From Pseudomonadota bacterium (GTDB lineage Bacteria > Pseudomonadota > Alphaproteobacteria > Acetobacterales > Acetobacteraceae), in the NCBI GenBank assembly GCA_021818425.1, contig JAKAEC010000002.1:1-64000 (forward strand): DNA of 64,000 nt, in the 5' to 3' direction. This document shows positions 9,634-19,533 of this stretch, piece by piece; position 1 is the stretch's first letter, and each line of letters begins with the position of its first letter. The notes beneath the pieces were generated by a model that saw only the letters and a program-made list of their open reading frames with translations, searched no databases and had not been told where the DNA came from. Made by a program: the position numbers and the translations under genes.

Positions 9634-11490
9634 ATGACCGGGCAAGGAGCGAGGCAAAGCAGTTTGAGCTTAGGGACTACGGACGGGTTGTGCTCTTGCG
9701 GCAGCGGTTTGCGAGCGCTTCGCTGCTGCCAGGCCGACAGGGAGCAATGGCCTGGCCAGGACGCTGTCACGCTGCTGGACGAGAAGGCTGCCGAGGCTAC
9801 TAGGCTATTCAATAAAAAAGAACACAGCGAGGCCGAAGCGCTGGCCTTGACGATTCTTGACGCGGCGCCAAACCAGCGCGCGGCACTACGTGTTCTGTTC
9901 GAAGTCCGCAATGCACAAAGGCGCATCAAAGCGGCCGATGCGCTGGGTGCGCGGCTGGCCGGGCTTCCGGGTCCGCCGGCGCTGCGCGCGTTGGCCAGCG
10001 GGCAATACGCGCAATATCTGGTAGGGCAGGGGCGTCATGCCGAGGCGTTGCCTTTTGCCGCTGCTGCGGTGAAGGCGGCGCCTAAAGTAGCGCAGACACA
10101 TCACGTTCTTGGTGTGGTGTTTACCGAAACTGGTGCTGTGCTGGCCGGTGAGCGCCATTACCGCCAGGCGCTGGCGTTGCTAGGACGCGAGGATGGCATG
10201 GTGTTGGGCAATTTGGCCTGGAATCTCAAGCTCCAGGGCCGACTTTCCGACGCAGAGGCGCTATATGAGAAAGCACTAACACTGCGACCAGACAACCCGC
10301 GCGGTGTTGGTGGGCGGGCGCAGGTGATATTCACCAAGGGCGAGCGGGCGCGTGCCGATGCGCTGTTGGATGAGGCACTCGCCTGCTGGCCGCAGGATCG
10401 CATGCTTCGGCTGCTGAAGGTGATGGCGGACCTCGCCTGCCAGCGTCCGCAGGCAGCGTTGGAGCGTTTGGGTCCACCTGAAGCGCAGATGCCACCAGAA
10501 TTGTTGGCACGCGGCCGGGCTTTCATGCAGCTTGGACAGAAGCAGGAGGCAATCAGTGCCATCGCCGCCGCGCGCATGACGCAGAGAGAACGTACTGGCA
10601 AAGTCTATCAGCCTGCAGCGTTGTTGGCGCGTGTAGCGCGTGATGAAGCCTACTTCACAGCAGATCGCGTGCGGCACCTGCCGCGTGCTGGGACGGGGCC
10701 ATTCATGCCGGTGTTCCTGCTCGGCTTTCCCCGTGCAGGCAGTAGCCTGCTGGAGCAGTTGTTGGCACAGCTCCCTGGCTTTGCCTCCGGAGATGAAACA
10801 GCGCCCGTGGCGGAGTTAGCGCGGGCGGCTGAAGGGCTTCTCAGCGGGGGGTATCCCGAATGCCTGGACGAGATGCTAGTGGGCGAGGCTGCGCGCGTGC
10901 CCAACCAGTTGCGGCAGATGTATGAGGCGCCGCGCCAGAAAATTGGGCTGGCGCGGCCGGGCGTGCAGTTTATTACCGACCGAGCGGCTTCCAATGTCTG
11001 GCATCTCGGGCTCATTAAGCTGCTTTATCCGGAGGCGCCGGTAATTCACGTTCTGCGCCACCCCTACGATCTCGTGTTGTCCAACATCGCGCAGGACCGT
11101 AAGCTAGAAGGTGATGCTCAGGCCGGGTTGCCGGGGTTGGCGCAATATTTCGCGCTACATGCGCGGATGATTCGGCATTACCGCGGGCAACTCACGTTGC
11201 GTTATCTGCCGGTGCGCTATGAAGATCTAGTGATGGACCCAGACGCGGTGGTTAGCCGGGTGCTGACGTTTATCGGCATGGAGGCGGCACTGCCGAGCGG
11301 ATTCGCGTTGAACAACCGGCCCGTGGCCGAGCCTTTGCCTGCGCATTTCGCCGGGCGTGAGGCAGTGCACCGCCGATCCGCTTGGCGGTTCAAAGATTAT
11401 CAGGCGGCGATGCCGAATCTGTTCAGCGAGGTGGCGCCGGTCCTCGACCCCTGGGTACGCGAGTTTGGCTATGAGGAGCGGGGCGCATGA
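9634..11490 (+). CDS. SEC-C motif, TPR and sulfotransferase fusion protein
   Basis: Three parts are visible in 618 residues. Near residues 20-33, [13 protein letters not shown] is a SEC-C-like zinc motif. From about 50 to 330 there are TPR repeats ([20 protein letters not shown] and neighbours). From about 358 there is a sulfotransferase fold, with [17 protein letters not shown] as the PAPS 5'-phosphosulfate loop and [15 protein letters not shown] as the 3'-phosphate motif. It should transfer sulfate from PAPS to a protein or glycan; the acceptor is unknown. The ATG 9634 lies 147 bases from the divergent mbfA. Its stop overlaps the next gene's ATG (ATGA), so the two TPR proteins are coupled. 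Confidence 0.85.
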   Translation: MTGQGARQSSLSLGTTDGLCSCGSGLRALRCCQADREQWPGQDAVTLLDEKAAEATRLFNKKEHSEAEALALTILDAAPNQRAALRVLFEVRNAQRRIKAADALGARLAGLPGPPALRALASGQYAQYLVGQGRHAEALPFAAAAVKAAPKVAQTHHVLGVVFTETGAVLAGERHYRQALALLGREDGMVLGNLAWNLKLQGRLSDAEALYEKALTLRPDNPRGVGGRAQVIFTKGERARADALLDEALACWPQDRMLRLLKVMADLACQRPQAALERLGPPEAQMPPELLARGRAFMQLGQKQEAISAIAAARMTQRERTGKVYQPAALLARVARDEAYFTADRVRHLPRAGTGPFMPVFLLGFPRAGSSLLEQLLAQLPGFASGDETAPVAELARAAEGLLSGGYPECLDEMLVGEAARVPNQLRQMYEAPRQKIGLARPGVQFITDRAASNVWHLGLIKLLYPEAPVIHVLRHPYDLVLSNIAQDRKLEGDAQAGLPGLAQYFALHARMIRHYRGQLTLRYLPVRYEDLVMDPDAVVSRVLTFIGMEAALPSGFALNNRPVAEPLPAHFAGREAVHRRSAWRFKDYQAAMPNLFSEVAPVLDPWVREFGYEERGA

Positions 11491-12869
11491 ACGTTGCAGT
11501 GCAGCCCCTAGGTCCAGATAAGGTGGTGATGCCCCTGGCTGAGGCACTGAACAAGCTCGCCAAACTGGAGCAGGCGAACAAGCTAGCAGAGGCGGACGAT
11601 CTTGCAGCGCGGATGCTGGCGGCGATGCCCGAGCATCCGCATATCCTGCAGTTGGCGGGCATTGTCTCCTACCGCAACGGGCGGGTGGCTGAGGCAATTG
11701 AGCAAATGGAGAAATCCGAAGCACTTTCGCCGGAAACAGCGCTCTATCCTCGCAACCTCTGCGAGGTATATCGCGGCGCAGGGCGGTTAGACGACGCGCT
11801 GCGCGCAGGCCAGCGGGCGGTACAGCTGGCACCGGAGGATGCGCGCTCGCATTTCAATCTGGCGCTGATTCATTACGAGCGGTTAGAACTCGACGAAGCA
11901 GTGCGCGTGGCCGAACAGGCACTGTCGTTGGACCCTGAGTTCGCCGAAGCTCATTTCGAGAAGGCTGAGGCGCTACTGCTGGCGGGAAGGTTGAAAGAAG
12001 GCTGGGAGAGCTATGAATGGCGATTTAAGCTGAAACAGGCCGAGGGCATGCTGCCGAAAACCGAAAAGCCGCAATGGCAAGGCCAAGCGATGGAAGCTGG
12101 TAAACTCTTAATTATTGGAGATCAGGGGTTCGGCGATTGCGTCCAGTTCGGCCGGTTCATTCCCTGGGCGGCGCTGTTGGCGCCGCAGCCCGTTGTGGCT
12201 TGCTCGACTGAGCTGTTGCCCTTGCTCAGCCAGTTGCCGGGTATTGGCAAAATCATCACGCGCTGGGACGACGCGCTGGGGTACGAGGCATATATTCCAC
12301 TCTCTGGCCTGCCGCGGTTGGCAGGTACCACCGTGGATAACATTCCGCCCTCGGGATATTTGGCACCCAATCCGGAGCTGGCGGCGTGCTGGGGGCGGAG
12401 GCTGGAGCGGCTGACACCAAAAGGCAAGAAACGCATTGCACTGGTTTGGGCCGGGCGGCCGACGCACAAGAATGACAAGAAGCGTAGCCTGAAGCTCTCA
12501 CAATTTGCGCCGCTTTTCGCGCGCGACGACGTGGTAATTCTCACAGTTCAGAAAGGCGACCAGATTGCCCAGGCGGGAGGTTATTACGGCCATGCACCGC
12601 TAATCAATCTGGGGCCCGAGATTGAGGATTTTCTCGACACTATGGCCATCTTGCAGCATGTGGACAGGCTGCTGACGATCGACACCTCGGTTGCGCACTT
12701 GGCCGGGGCCAGCGATGTGCCGAGCTCCGTTATTCTGCCTTACGCGCCAGACTGGCGCTGGATGTTGAACCGGGGCGATACGCCCTGGTATCCCTCCCTT
12801 AGGCTATACCGGCAGAGTGAGCCCTATAAGTGGGAAGATGTAATTCGGCGCGTGGTTGCGGATTTGTAG
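11487..12869 (+). CDS. TPR protein with C-terminal GT9-like glycosyltransferase domain
   Basis: The N-terminal half of the 460 residues holds TPR repeats (LAKLEQANKLAEADDLAARM, SHFNLALIHYERLELDEAVR). From about residue 205 a GT-B fold related to GT9 heptosyltransferases starts (KLLIIGDQGFGDCVQFGRF). It ends with the nucleotide-sugar site LLTIDTSVAHLAGASDVPSS and PDWRWML. Proteins of this architecture are often found with protein or surface-glycan glycosylation genes. It overlaps the upstream TPR-sulfotransferase by 4 bases. Together they suggest a glycan that is both glycosylated and sulfated, which is inference. The acceptor and sugar cannot be told. Confidence 0.8.
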   Translation: MNVAVQPLGPDKVVMPLAEALNKLAKLEQANKLAEADDLAARMLAAMPEHPHILQLAGIVSYRNGRVAEAIEQMEKSEALSPETALYPRNLCEVYRGAGRLDDALRAGQRAVQLAPEDARSHFNLALIHYERLELDEAVRVAEQALSLDPEFAEAHFEKAEALLLAGRLKEGWESYEWRFKLKQAEGMLPKTEKPQWQGQAMEAGKLLIIGDQGFGDCVQFGRFIPWAALLAPQPVVACSTELLPLLSQLPGIGKIITRWDDALGYEAYIPLSGLPRLAGTTVDNIPPSGYLAPNPELAACWGRRLERLTPKGKKRIALVWAGRPTHKNDKKRSLKLSQFAPLFARDDVVILTVQKGDQIAQAGGYYGHAPLINLGPEIEDFLDTMAILQHVDRLLTIDTSVAHLAGASDVPSSVILPYAPDWRWMLNRGDTPWYPSLRLYRQSEPYKWEDVIRRVVADL

Positions 12870-12894
12870 GTGGTGGTGCGAGTTATCGTTACGA

Positions 12895-12929
12895 CACTGC
12901 TCACTGCTCACTGCTCACTGCTCACTGCT
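12895..12929. repeat. Heptamer tandem repeat, 5 x CACTGCT
   Basis: Five perfect head-to-tail copies of CACTGCT run from 12895 to 12929, starting 26 bases after the TPR-GT9 stop. The unit is too short and gapless for CRISPR. It looks like a slippage-prone microsatellite in decaying intergenic DNA. Confidence 0.9.
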
Positions 12930-13399
12930 TCCGCCTTTGCCGAGCTGGCGGGTCGCGTAGCCACGCCGTTGCGACCGGAATCGTCCTGATAAAGGCAGAA
13001 TTCGTGCATCGTCTTGCAGAACCGCTATGCTGTATCTTCCTGTCGCGGTGACAGGAGTCCCACTGTGCAGCCGATGCGGGCGATCCTGGCGCCGGGAAGG
13101 CAATTATGACACCGGTAAGATCATAAAGCTGTTGCGTGCCACCGCGGGGATTATCTGAGCGCAGCAAAGCCGATCGCCGTTATACAGCTATTTTGTCCGA
13201 GAATGGCGATCCCTCGTCGTGCGTAGTGCTTGTCTGGCTGATTTAGGGAGCCGGGTGCGTGAACGGGGTTGGGTCGGGCGCGGCAAGCGCGATTGCGGCA
13301 GCGCCAGTGCCAGCGGTCATCAACTCCGACGTAATTAGTAATATGACTGGCATGTCGGTATGCCAGCCAATAAATCTGTCAGCCCAAGGCTCTAACACC
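12930..13399. other. Non-coding or decayed stretch
   Basis: About 470 bases without a credible gene. Short open frames exist on both strands (for example minus 12922-13167) but none has a ribosome site or a recognisable motif. The sequence looks like former coding DNA worn by indels. Confidence 0.5.
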
Positions 13400-13682
13400 C
13401 GCCCGGCGCTAAAAATTACCCACCGGCGATACCGCGAATTTATCGTAATCCAGCGGTAGATAACAGCCGCTTCACCTGCGGCTTGGCCGAGCTGCTTGGC
13501 GGCCTAGCGACCATTGCCAAGCGTACGGAAACGCCCTGAATTTCCATCGCAAGCCCTGGGCGGCGACCGTGACGGCAGGTCGGGAGAAACTGTGTCCCTT
13601 TGTGCATGTTGACGATGCGGAAGCCTTGCCTGGCTCCAAAGGAATCGACTGGGATTTTCTAACGCGGCTGAACGCGGATTAA
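13400..13682 (+). pseudogene. Unidentified gene remnant (frameshifted)
   Basis: The plus strand carries a coding-looking track in two frames. One piece reads through YRNPAVDNSRFTCGLAELL and LGGLATIAKR up to about 13522. After a one-base shift the track continues as YGNALNFHRKPWAATVTAG, EKLCPFVHVDDAEALPG and IDWDFLTRLNAD, ending at TAA 13680-13682. Codon use is gene-like and the two pieces join naturally, so this is probably the 3' end of a lost gene. I do not recognise the family. Confidence 0.4.
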
Positions 13683-13807
13683 GCCGCTTGGTTATACTGA
13701 CATGATGGTTACGTTCGGCCCGATGGAGGTCGATGGGCTGCGGGGCATGTCCGGCGGGTTCGGCATCGATTGGCCGTCCTGTGAGCGGCCTGTTCGATAA
13801 GCGGATG

Positions 13808-14362
13808 TTACATCTTTAGGTAACGCGAGACAAAGATATAGGCGATGCCGGTGGTAAGGAAGTTAATGCCGAGTAACAACCCGAGAGCGATGGTAGAAAT
13901 ACCAGGCCAGCCCGAAACTATGACAACGGACAGAAGCACTGAAGCGAGGCCCGAGGCCAGCATGCCGCCCCAACCCTTTGCTGGGCGTATTTCTAGCGCG
14001 AACATAAGCTCCGCCGCGCCCTGGAACATGAACATAATGCCGAGGATGAGGGTGAGCGCCATCGCGCCCGCTAGCGGGTTAAAGAGCAAAAATACCCCCG
14101 ACGCGCCAGCGAGAAGTCCGAACAGGTTGGTGGCGAAGAATGGCCCGGTGCCGTGGATCCAGAAGGAGCTAACGAAGATCAGCACACCTGCGATTAAAAG
14201 TGTCCAGCCTGTCAACAGCGTGGCTGCCAGTGTGCCGAACTCCGGAAAGGCAATGGCGGCAAGGCCGAGCAGCGCCAGCAGCAGCCCCAACCAGAGCAGC
14301 CGCGGCGCAATCTCGTGCAGGCGCTGATGAAAATGGCCTGGTCCGGGGGATGGGAGACTCAT
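13808..14362 (-). CDS. HdeD-like acid-resistance membrane protein (DUF308)
   Basis: The 184-residue inner-membrane protein has six predicted helices in three pairs, the HdeD/DUF308 pattern. Examples are LLWLGLLLALLGLAAIAF, LTGWTLLIAGVLIFVSSFW, LALTLILGIMFMFQGAAEL-like and ALGLLLGINFLTTGIAYIF. HdeD proteins are linked to survival at low pH, which suits an acidophilic or acetic-acid-associated host, but the mechanism is unknown. It stands alone, with no overlapping neighbour. ATG at 14360-14362 is followed by a short cytoplasmic, proline-rich N-terminus. Confidence 0.85.
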   Translation of the reverse strand: MSLPSPGPGHFHQRLHEIAPRLLWLGLLLALLGLAAIAFPEFGTLAATLLTGWTLLIAGVLIFVSSFWIHGTGPFFATNLFGLLAGASGVFLLFNPLAGAMALTLILGIMFMFQGAAELMFALEIRPAKGWGGMLASGLASVLLSVVIVSGWPGISTIALGLLLGINFLTTGIAYIFVSRYLKM

Positions 14363-14591
14363 TCTTCACGCTCCTTGAACGGGGCCATTTTGAAGTCGAA
14401 CCATTACCATGGCAAGTCCCTTCGCCAGCCGTCACTTCGCGGCAATAACTGCGGCTGCACCGTTATCATGCCAGCGTCAGCCCGGCTGCGGCGATTACGT
14501 CCTCGCCCACCGGTGCCAGCGGCTCCTCCACGGCGCTACCAAGACCGAGTCATTTTGGCGGCGCCATTTTGTTCCATCAGGTTTCTGTTTG

Positions 14592-15773
14592 TCATCGGCC
14601 ATGATGTTGCGTCTTCTGAATGCCTTTCGCGGCGGCATGGGCGCTGGCCCAGGCCCACTGAAAGTTGTAACCGCCGAGCCAACCTGTCACGTCCACCGCC
14701 TCGCCGATAAAATAAAGACCCGGCATAATCCGGCTGCTGCAATCGCGGGAGTTCAGCCCCGCCGTGTCTACCCCACCCGCTGTCACCTCGGCTTTGGCGA
14801 AGCCTTCCGTGCCAGAAGGGACGAATTCAAAGCGGTTGAGTTTTGTCCCCAGTGCGCGCAGGGTCTTGTCTGGTAAATCGCCCAGATTTCCCGGATGTGC
14901 TGCCGCCAAATGAGTGGCCAAGCGTGCAGGCAGATGCTCGGTTAACACCGCCTTCAGTCCCGCCTTGGGACGTGCGCGCTTCGCCTGGGGCAGCGCCTCC
15001 TCCATCCGGGTGCTTCGCACGAAATTCACCGCGAAAGCCTCGCCCGGCGCCAGATAGGATGAGATTTGTAGTATCGCCGGACCGGAAAGCCCGCGATGGG
15101 TGAACAGCAAATTCTCCGCAAAATGGGTTTTGCCCGCTTCCGTGATAACCGGCGCGGAAACTCCCGCAAGCCGCGGCATCCAGGCGGCCTCGAAGGTTAG
15201 CGGTACCAAGGCCGGGCGTGGCGGCACAATCGCATGCCCGAATTGTCGGGCTAGCCGATAGGCAAAGTCTGTGGCGCCCAGTTTCGGAATCGACAATCCG
15301 CCTGTCGCTGCCACGAGGTTTCTGGCGCGAAACCTCCCCTTGTCCGTCTCGACGCAAAACAGGCCGTCATAACAAACCTCCCTTACCGTCACGCCGCAAT
15401 GCAGGGGCGTGCCGGTCATCCGCATCAGCAACAATTCAAGAATCTGCTGTGCGGGACCGTCGCAAAATAGCTGCCCCAGCGTTTTCTCATGCCAGGCGAT
15501 TCCTGCTTCCCTTGCCAGCGCCAGGAAATCGTAAGGCGTGAACCCAGCCAAGGCGGATTTGCAGAAATGCGGATTGGAGCTCAGGAAGTTCTTGGCGCTT
15601 ACGTCCAAGTTGGTGAAGTTGCATCGCCCGCCGCCAGAGATCAAAATTTTTCGGCCCGGCTCGGCTCCGTGCTCCAGCACCGTCACGGCAGCCCCCATCT
15701 GTGCCAAGCTGCCCGCGCAAAACAGCCCTGCCGCACCTGCGCCAATCACCACCGCGTCGTAAATGTCGTACAT
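14592..15773 (-). CDS. BaiN/RdsA-family (YhiN) NAD(P)/FAD-dependent oxidoreductase
   Basis: The 393-residue flavoprotein belongs to the HI0933/YhiN family. Its N-terminus [20 protein letters not shown] is the FAD Rossmann motif. The family signature [13 protein letters not shown] is at about residue 46, [19 protein letters not shown] is mid-protein, and [20 protein letters not shown] with [11 protein letters not shown] closes the FAD site. Members include bile-acid and flavin reductases, but most are uncharacterised. It is divergent from the acyl-CoA dehydrogenase at 15839 with 65 bases between, so the two share a promoter region. Confidence 0.88.
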   Translation of the reverse strand: MYDIYDAVVIGAGAAGLFCAGSLAQMGAAVTVLEHGAEPGRKILISGGGRCNFTNLDVSAKNFLSSNPHFCKSALAGFTPYDFLALAREAGIAWHEKTLGQLFCDGPAQQILELLLMRMTGTPLHCGVTVREVCYDGLFCVETDKGRFRARNLVAATGGLSIPKLGATDFAYRLARQFGHAIVPPRPALVPLTFEAAWMPRLAGVSAPVITEAGKTHFAENLLFTHRGLSGPAILQISSYLAPGEAFAVNFVRSTRMEEALPQAKRARPKAGLKAVLTEHLPARLATHLAAAHPGNLGDLPDKTLRALGTKLNRFEFVPSGTEGFAKAEVTAGGVDTAGLNSRDCSSRIMPGLYFIGEAVDVTGWLGGYNFQWAWASAHAAAKGIQKTQHHGR

Positions 15774-15838
15774 GGTACTCTCTAGCCTTTTGGCGCGTGC
15801 CGCGCCAGGATGGAGCCAATAACGAATGGAGAGAAGTC

Positions 15839-17017
15839 ATGCCCAAGGGCAAGATGTCATCTTTCGACTGGCAGGACCCATTGCGGCTGGATGCGGGGCT
15901 GACAGAGGAGGAACGCGCAATCCGTGACACCGCCCGTTCCTACGCGCAAGAGAAGCTGCAGCCGCGCGTACTCTCTGCCTTCCGGGAAGAGCGATTTGAT
16001 CGCGACATCATGAATGAGCTGGGTGAACTGGGCCTGCTTGGCGCCACACTCTCCAGCCATGAGTGTGCGAATGTATCCTACGTAGCCTATGGTCTTATCG
16101 CCCGCGAGATCGAACGCGTGGATAGCGGCTACCGCTCCGCCTTTTCGGTGCAGTCCTCGCTAGTGATGTATCCCATCTATGCCTTCGGTTCGCCACTGCA
16201 GAAGGACAAATACCTGCCTCGTTTGCGCACCGGCGAATGGGTCGGCTGCTATGGCCTCACCGAGCCCGATGCCGGCTCCGACCCCGCCGCCATGCGCACC
16301 CATGCCAAAAAAGTCGATGGCGGCTACCTCCTCTCAGGCTCGAAGACCTGGATCAGCAATGCCCCTATCGCGGATGTATGTCTGGTCTGGGCGAAAGATG
16401 AGGCGGGCGATATTCGCGGCTTTCTGATCGAGCGCGGGGCCAAGGGGCTCGCTACCCCGAAGATCGAGGGCAAGGTGTCTTTGCGCACCTCTATCACCGG
16501 CATGATCATGATGGACCAGGTGTTCGTGCCCGACGATGCGATACTAGACGTGAAAGGTTTGCGCGGTCCCTTCTCCTGCCTCAACAATGCTCGCTATGGC
16601 ATCGCTTGGGGTGCTTTGGGCGCTGCCGAGTTCTGTTGGCACACGGCGCGAGACTATACGCTCAGTCGCAAAATGTTTGGGAAACCATTGGCGGCCACAC
16701 AGCTCATTCAGAAAAAGCTGGCCGACATGCAGACGGAAATCACCATAGGCTTGCACAGCGTACTACGACTCGGCCGCTTGATGGATTTGGGGGAAGCTTC
16801 GTTGGAGATGATTTCTATGCTTAAGCGCAATAATTGTGGCAAGGCACTGGATGTGGCGCGCCTAGCGCGTGACATGCTGGGCGGTAATGGTATCACAGAC
16901 GAGTATCACGTCATCCGCCATATGGTTAATCTAGAAACTGTGAACACTTATGAGGGGGCGCATGACGTGCACGCCCTCATTCTTGGTCGGGCGCAGACCG
17001 GGCTTTCAGCCTTCTGA
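15839..17017 (+). CDS. gcdH: Glutaryl-CoA dehydrogenase (acyl-CoA dehydrogenase family)
   Basis: GcdH oxidises and decarboxylates glutaryl-CoA to crotonyl-CoA in lysine/tryptophan breakdown, using FAD. The 392-residue protein has the full fold. [17 protein letters not shown] and [18 protein letters not shown] form the FAD and substrate region. [20 protein letters not shown] is typical. The catalytic Glu is in [20 protein letters not shown] (usually YEGTHD). The N-terminal [20 protein letters not shown] is also typical of the family. The start is ATG 15839, preceded by GGAGAG; the frame is open from 15701 but that part lies inside the divergent BaiN gene. Confidence 0.92.
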   Translation: MPKGKMSSFDWQDPLRLDAGLTEEERAIRDTARSYAQEKLQPRVLSAFREERFDRDIMNELGELGLLGATLSSHECANVSYVAYGLIAREIERVDSGYRSAFSVQSSLVMYPIYAFGSPLQKDKYLPRLRTGEWVGCYGLTEPDAGSDPAAMRTHAKKVDGGYLLSGSKTWISNAPIADVCLVWAKDEAGDIRGFLIERGAKGLATPKIEGKVSLRTSITGMIMMDQVFVPDDAILDVKGLRGPFSCLNNARYGIAWGALGAAEFCWHTARDYTLSRKMFGKPLAATQLIQKKLADMQTEITIGLHSVLRLGRLMDLGEASLEMISMLKRNNCGKALDVARLARDMLGGNGITDEYHVIRHMVNLETVNTYEGAHDVHALILGRAQTGLSAF

Positions 17018-17419
17018 GGCGAGTGCGTAATCCACGCCGTTCACCTTTTCCATACAGGTCACCGGCGAGCCATTCAGCTTCTCCTGCACGGCATTATGGC
17101 TCATCGCGGTGGAGGCTGTGGCGCCGCCATGCCAATGCTTCTTGCCGGTTGCAAACTACGCTACATCGCCCGGCCGGATGATCACAATCGGCCCGCTCTC
17201 ATGCTACACCCAGCCGCTGGTCACAATCAGCGGCTGCCCCAAGGAATGCGTGTGCCAAGTAGTGCGGGCGTCGGGCTCGAATGTTATCAATTTCATCGCC
17301 GCCCGGGCCGGCTTTGGTGCGATCTGCAGCGGGTCGATCCGCACGATACCGGTGAAATACCCGTCCACCCCTTGTCGGAAGCCTGCGAGCCCGCTTGTTT
17401 TATGTTTATTCCGAGCCAT
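17006..17419 (-). pseudogene. Cupin protein (mandelonitrile-lyase-like) interrupted by two amber codons
   Basis: One continuous minus-strand frame encodes a cupin of the small (R)-mandelonitrile-lyase-like or carboxymuconolactone-associated type. It reads ARTTWHTHSLGQPLIVTSGW, then stop, HESGPIVIIRPGDVA, stop, [20 protein letters not shown] and AVQEKLNG, ending at TGA 17006-17008 within the gcdH 3' end. The stops are TAG at 17204-17206, where family members have Gln (CAG), and TAG at 17156-17158, where they have Trp (TGG). Both are single transitions and there is no frameshift, so the gene was silenced recently or is read through. Confidence 0.75.
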
Positions 17420-18632
17420 TTCCCGTCGTGGTTAATGCCATCCCGGACTTGTTTATTCCCAGCGTGCCAATCTTGCCACAGACTGGGCAGGCGCAGGACC
17501 AGTTTGGCAATTGAGCTTGGCAGGATGTACAGCGCCAAGCCGGGGTGATGGCAGGGGCGGGTTTGCCCTCCAGCGCTGCCAGAATCGCCGCCGCGCGTCC
17601 GTCTCGGTTGCCCGCTTGCAGCGCAGCTTCGGCGTGGCGCCTTGCCTCGCCAGTCAGTTGCGCTGCAAGCGCCGTTTCGGCAAGTACTAGCTCTGACTCC
17701 ATATGTCCTGGGTTTTCCGCCGCGAGCAGGGCTGCCGCTTGGGCGCGGCCCAGTTGTGTTGCAACCGGGGCGAGCCATGCCGCCGCTAGCAACTGGTGTG
17801 GCACCTGCTTCCATCCTTGCAGCAGGGCCTTGCGCGCCGCGCGTTCCTTTCCCGCGGCGCGCAGCGCCCGTGCCAGCGCGGTCAGTGTAACTGGGGAGGC
17901 CGGGTTTGCCTTCACCGCTTGTCGGGCAAAATCCAATGCCAGTTTTGGTGATCGGGTTGTTTCCGCCGCTGCTACGGCCAGGGCGGCGCGCTCTTGCGGT
18001 GCCCGGGTCAGCCGCATGGCGGCGGCGTAGTTTTGCGCCCGTACGGCAAGGGCGAGGCGTTGCGCGCGGGTCCAAGCGCCACCCGGATACGCGGCTTCGG
18101 CGGCTTCGGCATGGTGCGCCGCTTCGTCATCCTGCCCGGCCCTCAGGCTTTCGCGCAGCAAGCCTTGGTGGCCAAGGAACTTCAGCTCCCGGCTGTGGGT
18201 CAGCCGTTCGTAGGCAAGACGTGCCTGTTCGCCTTGCCCGGAAAGCCTCGCTGTTTCGGCGGTTAGCCATTGCACAAAGGCGGTGTCTCCTAGCAGCGTG
18301 CGCGCTTTTGCCGAGGCCGCTTTGGCCCCGCTGGTATCGCCCGCCGCCACCGCCACCAGCCCGCGTTGCAGGGCCAGTTCTCCCGCCTGAGTTCGGCGCT
18401 GTTCGCGCCAGCCCAAAAATCGCCCTGGCGCCCGGCGCAGCCCACCCAGCACCCGGAAGAAAACAACCAGCAGTCCTACCAGCGCCAGCACCAGTAATAG
18501 CGCCACCGGAGTCGGGGCGCTTATTTGGTAAACCCCAGTATCGGCGTTCACTGTTCCGGGTAACCCCGCCAACCACCAAGCCAGCGCCAAAGTAACAAGC
18601 GCCAGGATGCAGAATTTTAGCGCCGCCCACAT
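17406..18632 (-). CDS. hemY: HemY-like membrane-anchored TPR protein with C-terminal zinc ribbon
   Basis: The 408-residue protein has two N-terminal membrane helices (LKFCILALVTLALAWWLAGL and PVALLLVLALVGLLVVFFRV). These are followed by a cytoplasmic TPR-like helical region of about 280 residues, the HemY_N/TPR layout found downstream of hemC-hemD. The C-terminus carries a probable zinc ribbon, CTSCQAQLPNWSC-x-CPVC. The role in heme synthesis is unproven; it may scaffold tetrapyrrole enzymes at the membrane. It is the last gene of the hemC operon, 4 bases after the mitofilin-like gene. The final residues overlap the cupin pseudogene by 14 bases. Confidence 0.82.
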   Translation of the reverse strand: MWAALKFCILALVTLALAWWLAGLPGTVNADTGVYQISAPTPVALLLVLALVGLLVVFFRVLGGLRRAPGRFLGWREQRRTQAGELALQRGLVAVAAGDTSGAKAASAKARTLLGDTAFVQWLTAETARLSGQGEQARLAYERLTHSRELKFLGHQGLLRESLRAGQDDEAAHHAEAAEAAYPGGAWTRAQRLALAVRAQNYAAAMRLTRAPQERAALAVAAAETTRSPKLALDFARQAVKANPASPVTLTALARALRAAGKERAARKALLQGWKQVPHQLLAAAWLAPVATQLGRAQAAALLAAENPGHMESELVLAETALAAQLTGEARRHAEAALQAGNRDGRAAAILAALEGKPAPAITPAWRCTSCQAQLPNWSCACPVCGKIGTLGINKSGMALTTTGNGSE

Positions 18633-18636
18633 GTGC

Positions 18637-19533
18637 CTACTGTCCTTGCTGCCGGACCATTTGGGCCAGTGCCTGTCGTGCTGCCAGCAATTGCCGCGCC
18701 GGATTAAGCCAGCTTGCCATTGCTGCCTGAACAGGCGGGCTTAACGTGTTGCTAGTGGCGATTGCCTTGGCCAAGTCGTCATTGGCGAGCGCCGCGTGCA
18801 TCCGGTTCAGTGCCGCCTGGGCGGGTGGACCGAAAATCACACGTTCGCCTTCTGAGATAGTAATCATTCCCTCCAGCCGCAGCTTCACCTTCGTCCAAAA
18901 TCCAGCTTGGCCGTTGGTCGCAATGCTTGCTGCCGCGGCACTACGAGCTGCGGCGGGGAAGCTTTCGCGTAGTTGCGCCATGGTGGGTGGGGCGACGTTC
19001 GTGAATACCGCCAGCGCCGCTGGCGCATTTGGCACCACGCCCAAAGGCTGACCGGCATCCAGCGCCATACGTGCCGCCGCTATTGAATTCAGTTGTGCCA
19101 TGCGCGCAGTTAATTTACCGAGGTCTTGCGTGCTGATCTGCAGCGCAGTTAGCGCTCCATGATCGGTCGCCACTATCCCCTGCATGGCGTTCACCTGCGC
19201 GGCGAGTGCCGCCTGTTTTTGCGCCAAATTTGCCTCGGCGTTGATCAGGCTGGTCAGGGGAGAGGTCTTCAACGACGCTTCGCGCATGTCCGCCACTTGG
19301 CTTTGCAAAACCGCAAGCGTGGTATTGTTCGCTTGTTGCGCTTGCAACTGCTCAAACAAATACGATTCGCCCCCGGCCAGGACAAAGAATCCCAGCCCGA
19401 ACCAGATGGGCCAAGCGGCGCGGCTTGGCTTTTGAGGCGCCTGCTCGGGAGTGGGCAGCACCGTTGTGGCGCTGTTCCGCGCCGTTCCGGGGAGCTGTGC
19501 CGTTTCCTGTTCGTCCGGTTTCGTATCGCTCAT
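18637..19533 (-). CDS. Mitofilin-like (COG4223) inner-membrane protein
   Basis: The 298-residue protein has a disordered Pro/Thr-rich N-terminus of about 40 residues. One membrane helix follows (AAWPIWFGLGFFVLAGGESY), then a coiled-coil stretch (LQAQQANNTTLAVLQSQVAD) and a helical C-terminal domain with ALNRMHAALANDDLAKAIAT. This layout and the position between hemD and hemY match the alphaproteobacterial ancestor of mitochondrial Mic60. Those proteins are implicated in membrane shaping and outer-membrane contact. It overlaps hemD by 4 bases (ATGA). Confidence 0.8.
   Translation of the reverse strand: MSDTKPDEQETAQLPGTARNSATTVLPTPEQAPQKPSRAAWPIWFGLGFFVLAGGESYLFEQLQAQQANNTTLAVLQSQVADMREASLKTSPLTSLINAEANLAQKQAALAAQVNAMQGIVATDHGALTALQISTQDLGKLTARMAQLNSIAAARMALDAGQPLGVVPNAPAALAVFTNVAPPTMAQLRESFPAAARSAAAASIATNGQAGFWTKVKLRLEGMITISEGERVIFGPPAQAALNRMHAALANDDLAKAIATSNTLSPPVQAAMASWLNPARQLLAARQALAQMVRQQGQ

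Noticed and set aside
12895-12929. CRISPR array
   Set aside because: The repeat unit is 7 bases with no spacers, so it is a microsatellite. No other direct-repeat and spacer pattern was seen in the window.
14315-14876. Overlapping plus-strand open frames between hdeD and the BaiN gene
   Set aside because: They run antisense into two well-supported genes and show no motif or ribosome site.
17545-18595. Long plus-strand frames opposite hemY
   Set aside because: They are produced by high GC opposite an Ala-rich gene; the minus strand has the membrane helices and TPRs.
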